From the NCBI GenBank assembly GCA_947259815.1, contig CAMYNO010000222.1:1-6128 (forward strand): 6,128 nucleotides of DNA, written 5' to 3'. The stretch comes from an uncultured Parvularculaceae bacterium (GTDB lineage: Bacteria; Pseudomonadota; Alphaproteobacteria; Caulobacterales; Parvularculaceae). The notes beneath the pieces were generated by a model, which saw nothing but the letters and a program-made list of their open reading frames with translations, was not told the DNA's origin and did no database searches. A program made the translations under genes and the position numbers. Shown here piece after piece: positions 5,569 through 6,128 of the stretch (positions are counted from its first letter, which is position 1; each line of letters begins with the position of its first letter).

Positions 5569-6128
5569 ATGACTGTTGCCGGCCTTTCTCTTCAATCCCT
5601 GTTGATATTGCCGTTTTCGATTGTCGCGTTTCTCGTCCTTCTGACGATTATCGTGTTCATCCACGAATATGGACACTTTTCCGTGGCGCGCCTGCTGGGC
5701 GTTAAGGTCGATGTCTTCTCCATTGGTTTCGGCAAGACACTCCTGAAATGGGTCGACCGCAAGGGTACGGAGTGGCGTATCGCGCTGTTGCCGCTTGGCG
5801 GATATGTTAAATTCTTTGGGGATTTAAATGCCGCTTCTCAGGCGCCGGCGGAAGCCGTTGCGCAGGAAGAAGGCCATCCGGTCACGACGCAGTTTCCGCG
5901 ACCGGGGCACGAAGACGACGTCGCCTCGCACATGACGCCGGAAGAGCGCGCGGTTTGTTTTCATTTCAAACCGGTCTGGGCGCGGGCGATGATTGTCGCC
6001 GCCGGCCCGATACTCCATTTCCTTCTGGCAGTCGCAATATTTACCGGCATTTTCATGATGGTCGGCCGCTATGAGCTGGACGCGATTGTCGGCGACGTGG
6101 CGGAAAAGACAGCGGCGGCGGAAGCGGG
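5569..6128 (+). CDS. rseP: RseP/MmpA-type site-2 intramembrane zinc metalloprotease (partial, 5' part)
   Basis: The frame runs from ATG 5569 to the right edge with no stop and gives about 186 residues of an expected 380-450. RseP-type proteases cut transmembrane anti-sigma factors and signal-peptide remnants in the inner membrane; MmpA of Caulobacter cuts PodJ. The first membrane segment (about 11-31) runs into the zinc-binding HEYGH at 32-36, with Glu33 as the catalytic base. VFSIGFG (49-55) and LPLGGYVKFFGD (74-85) are typical of the family. A second membrane segment covers about 141-166, and a PDZ domain probably starts at ELDAIVGDV. The PDZ domains and the second active-site Asp would lie beyond the window. 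Two oddities are a 45-residue loop between 86 and 130 and His150 in GPILHF, where most relatives have Asn. The ribosome binding site is weak: AGGG at 5553-5556, twelve bases upstream across an AT-rich spacer. Confidence 0.93.
   Translation, partial: MTVAGLSLQSLLILPFSIVAFLVLLTIIVFIHEYGHFSVARLLGVKVDVFSIGFGKTLLKWVDRKGTEWRIALLPLGGYVKFFGDLNAASQAPAEAVAQEEGHPVTTQFPRPGHEDDVASHMTPEERAVCFHFKPVWARAMIVAAGPILHFLLAVAIFTGIFMMVGRYELDAIVGDVAEKTAAAEA

Noticed and set aside
5559..5570. AT-rich aataataattat before rseP as a -10 promoter element
   Set aside because: No -35-like hexamer lies at a suitable distance upstream, and a start site there would leave almost no leader. It is better seen as an unstructured spacer before the start codon.

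Overview
The window is a stretch of core chromosome from a moderately GC-rich bacterium, most likely an alphaproteobacterium. The gene order is (rpsB)-tsf-pyrH-frr-uppS-cdsA-dxr-rseP, all on the plus strand. The EF-Ts, PyrH, RRF and DXR sequences read as alphaproteobacterial, as does the Ala/Pro-rich tail of the presumed RpsB. No genus can be named from this alone. No gene on the minus strand is credible.

Layout. Bases 1-87 are the 3' end of a reading frame, probably rpsB (30S protein S2). A 157-base gap with small hairpins leads to tsf (EF-Ts, 245-1153). A 140-base gap follows, holding two strong hairpins that look like terminators facing opposite ways, and then pyrH (UMP kinase, 1294-2040). 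After a 66-base gap comes frr (ribosome recycling factor, 2107-2655). Then come four close-packed genes: uppS (2705-3460), cdsA (start overlaps the uppS stop by one base), dxr (9 bases downstream) and rseP (18 bases downstream, cut off by the right edge at about 186 codons).

How the genes work together. The left part serves translation: S2, EF-Ts and RRF. PyrH supplies UDP for nucleic acids and UDP-sugars. The right part serves the envelope: Dxr commits carbon to the MEP isoprenoid pathway, UppS turns isoprenoid units into the undecaprenyl carrier for peptidoglycan, CdsA makes CDP-diacylglycerol for phospholipids, and RseP is the intramembrane protease of envelope stress signalling. In many alphaproteobacteria bamA and lipid A genes come next.

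I see no undescribed system, mobile element, CRISPR array, tRNA or rRNA here. The most striking anomaly is at the left edge. The first 28 bases are an exact, in-frame copy of a conserved piece of tsf (662-689), so the predicted rpsB tail begins with EF-Ts residues. That is either an assembly or contig-end artefact or a very recent duplication. Other points worth a look are the back-to-back terminators between tsf and pyrH, the near absence of a ribosome binding site for pyrH, and a longer-than-usual loop in RseP.
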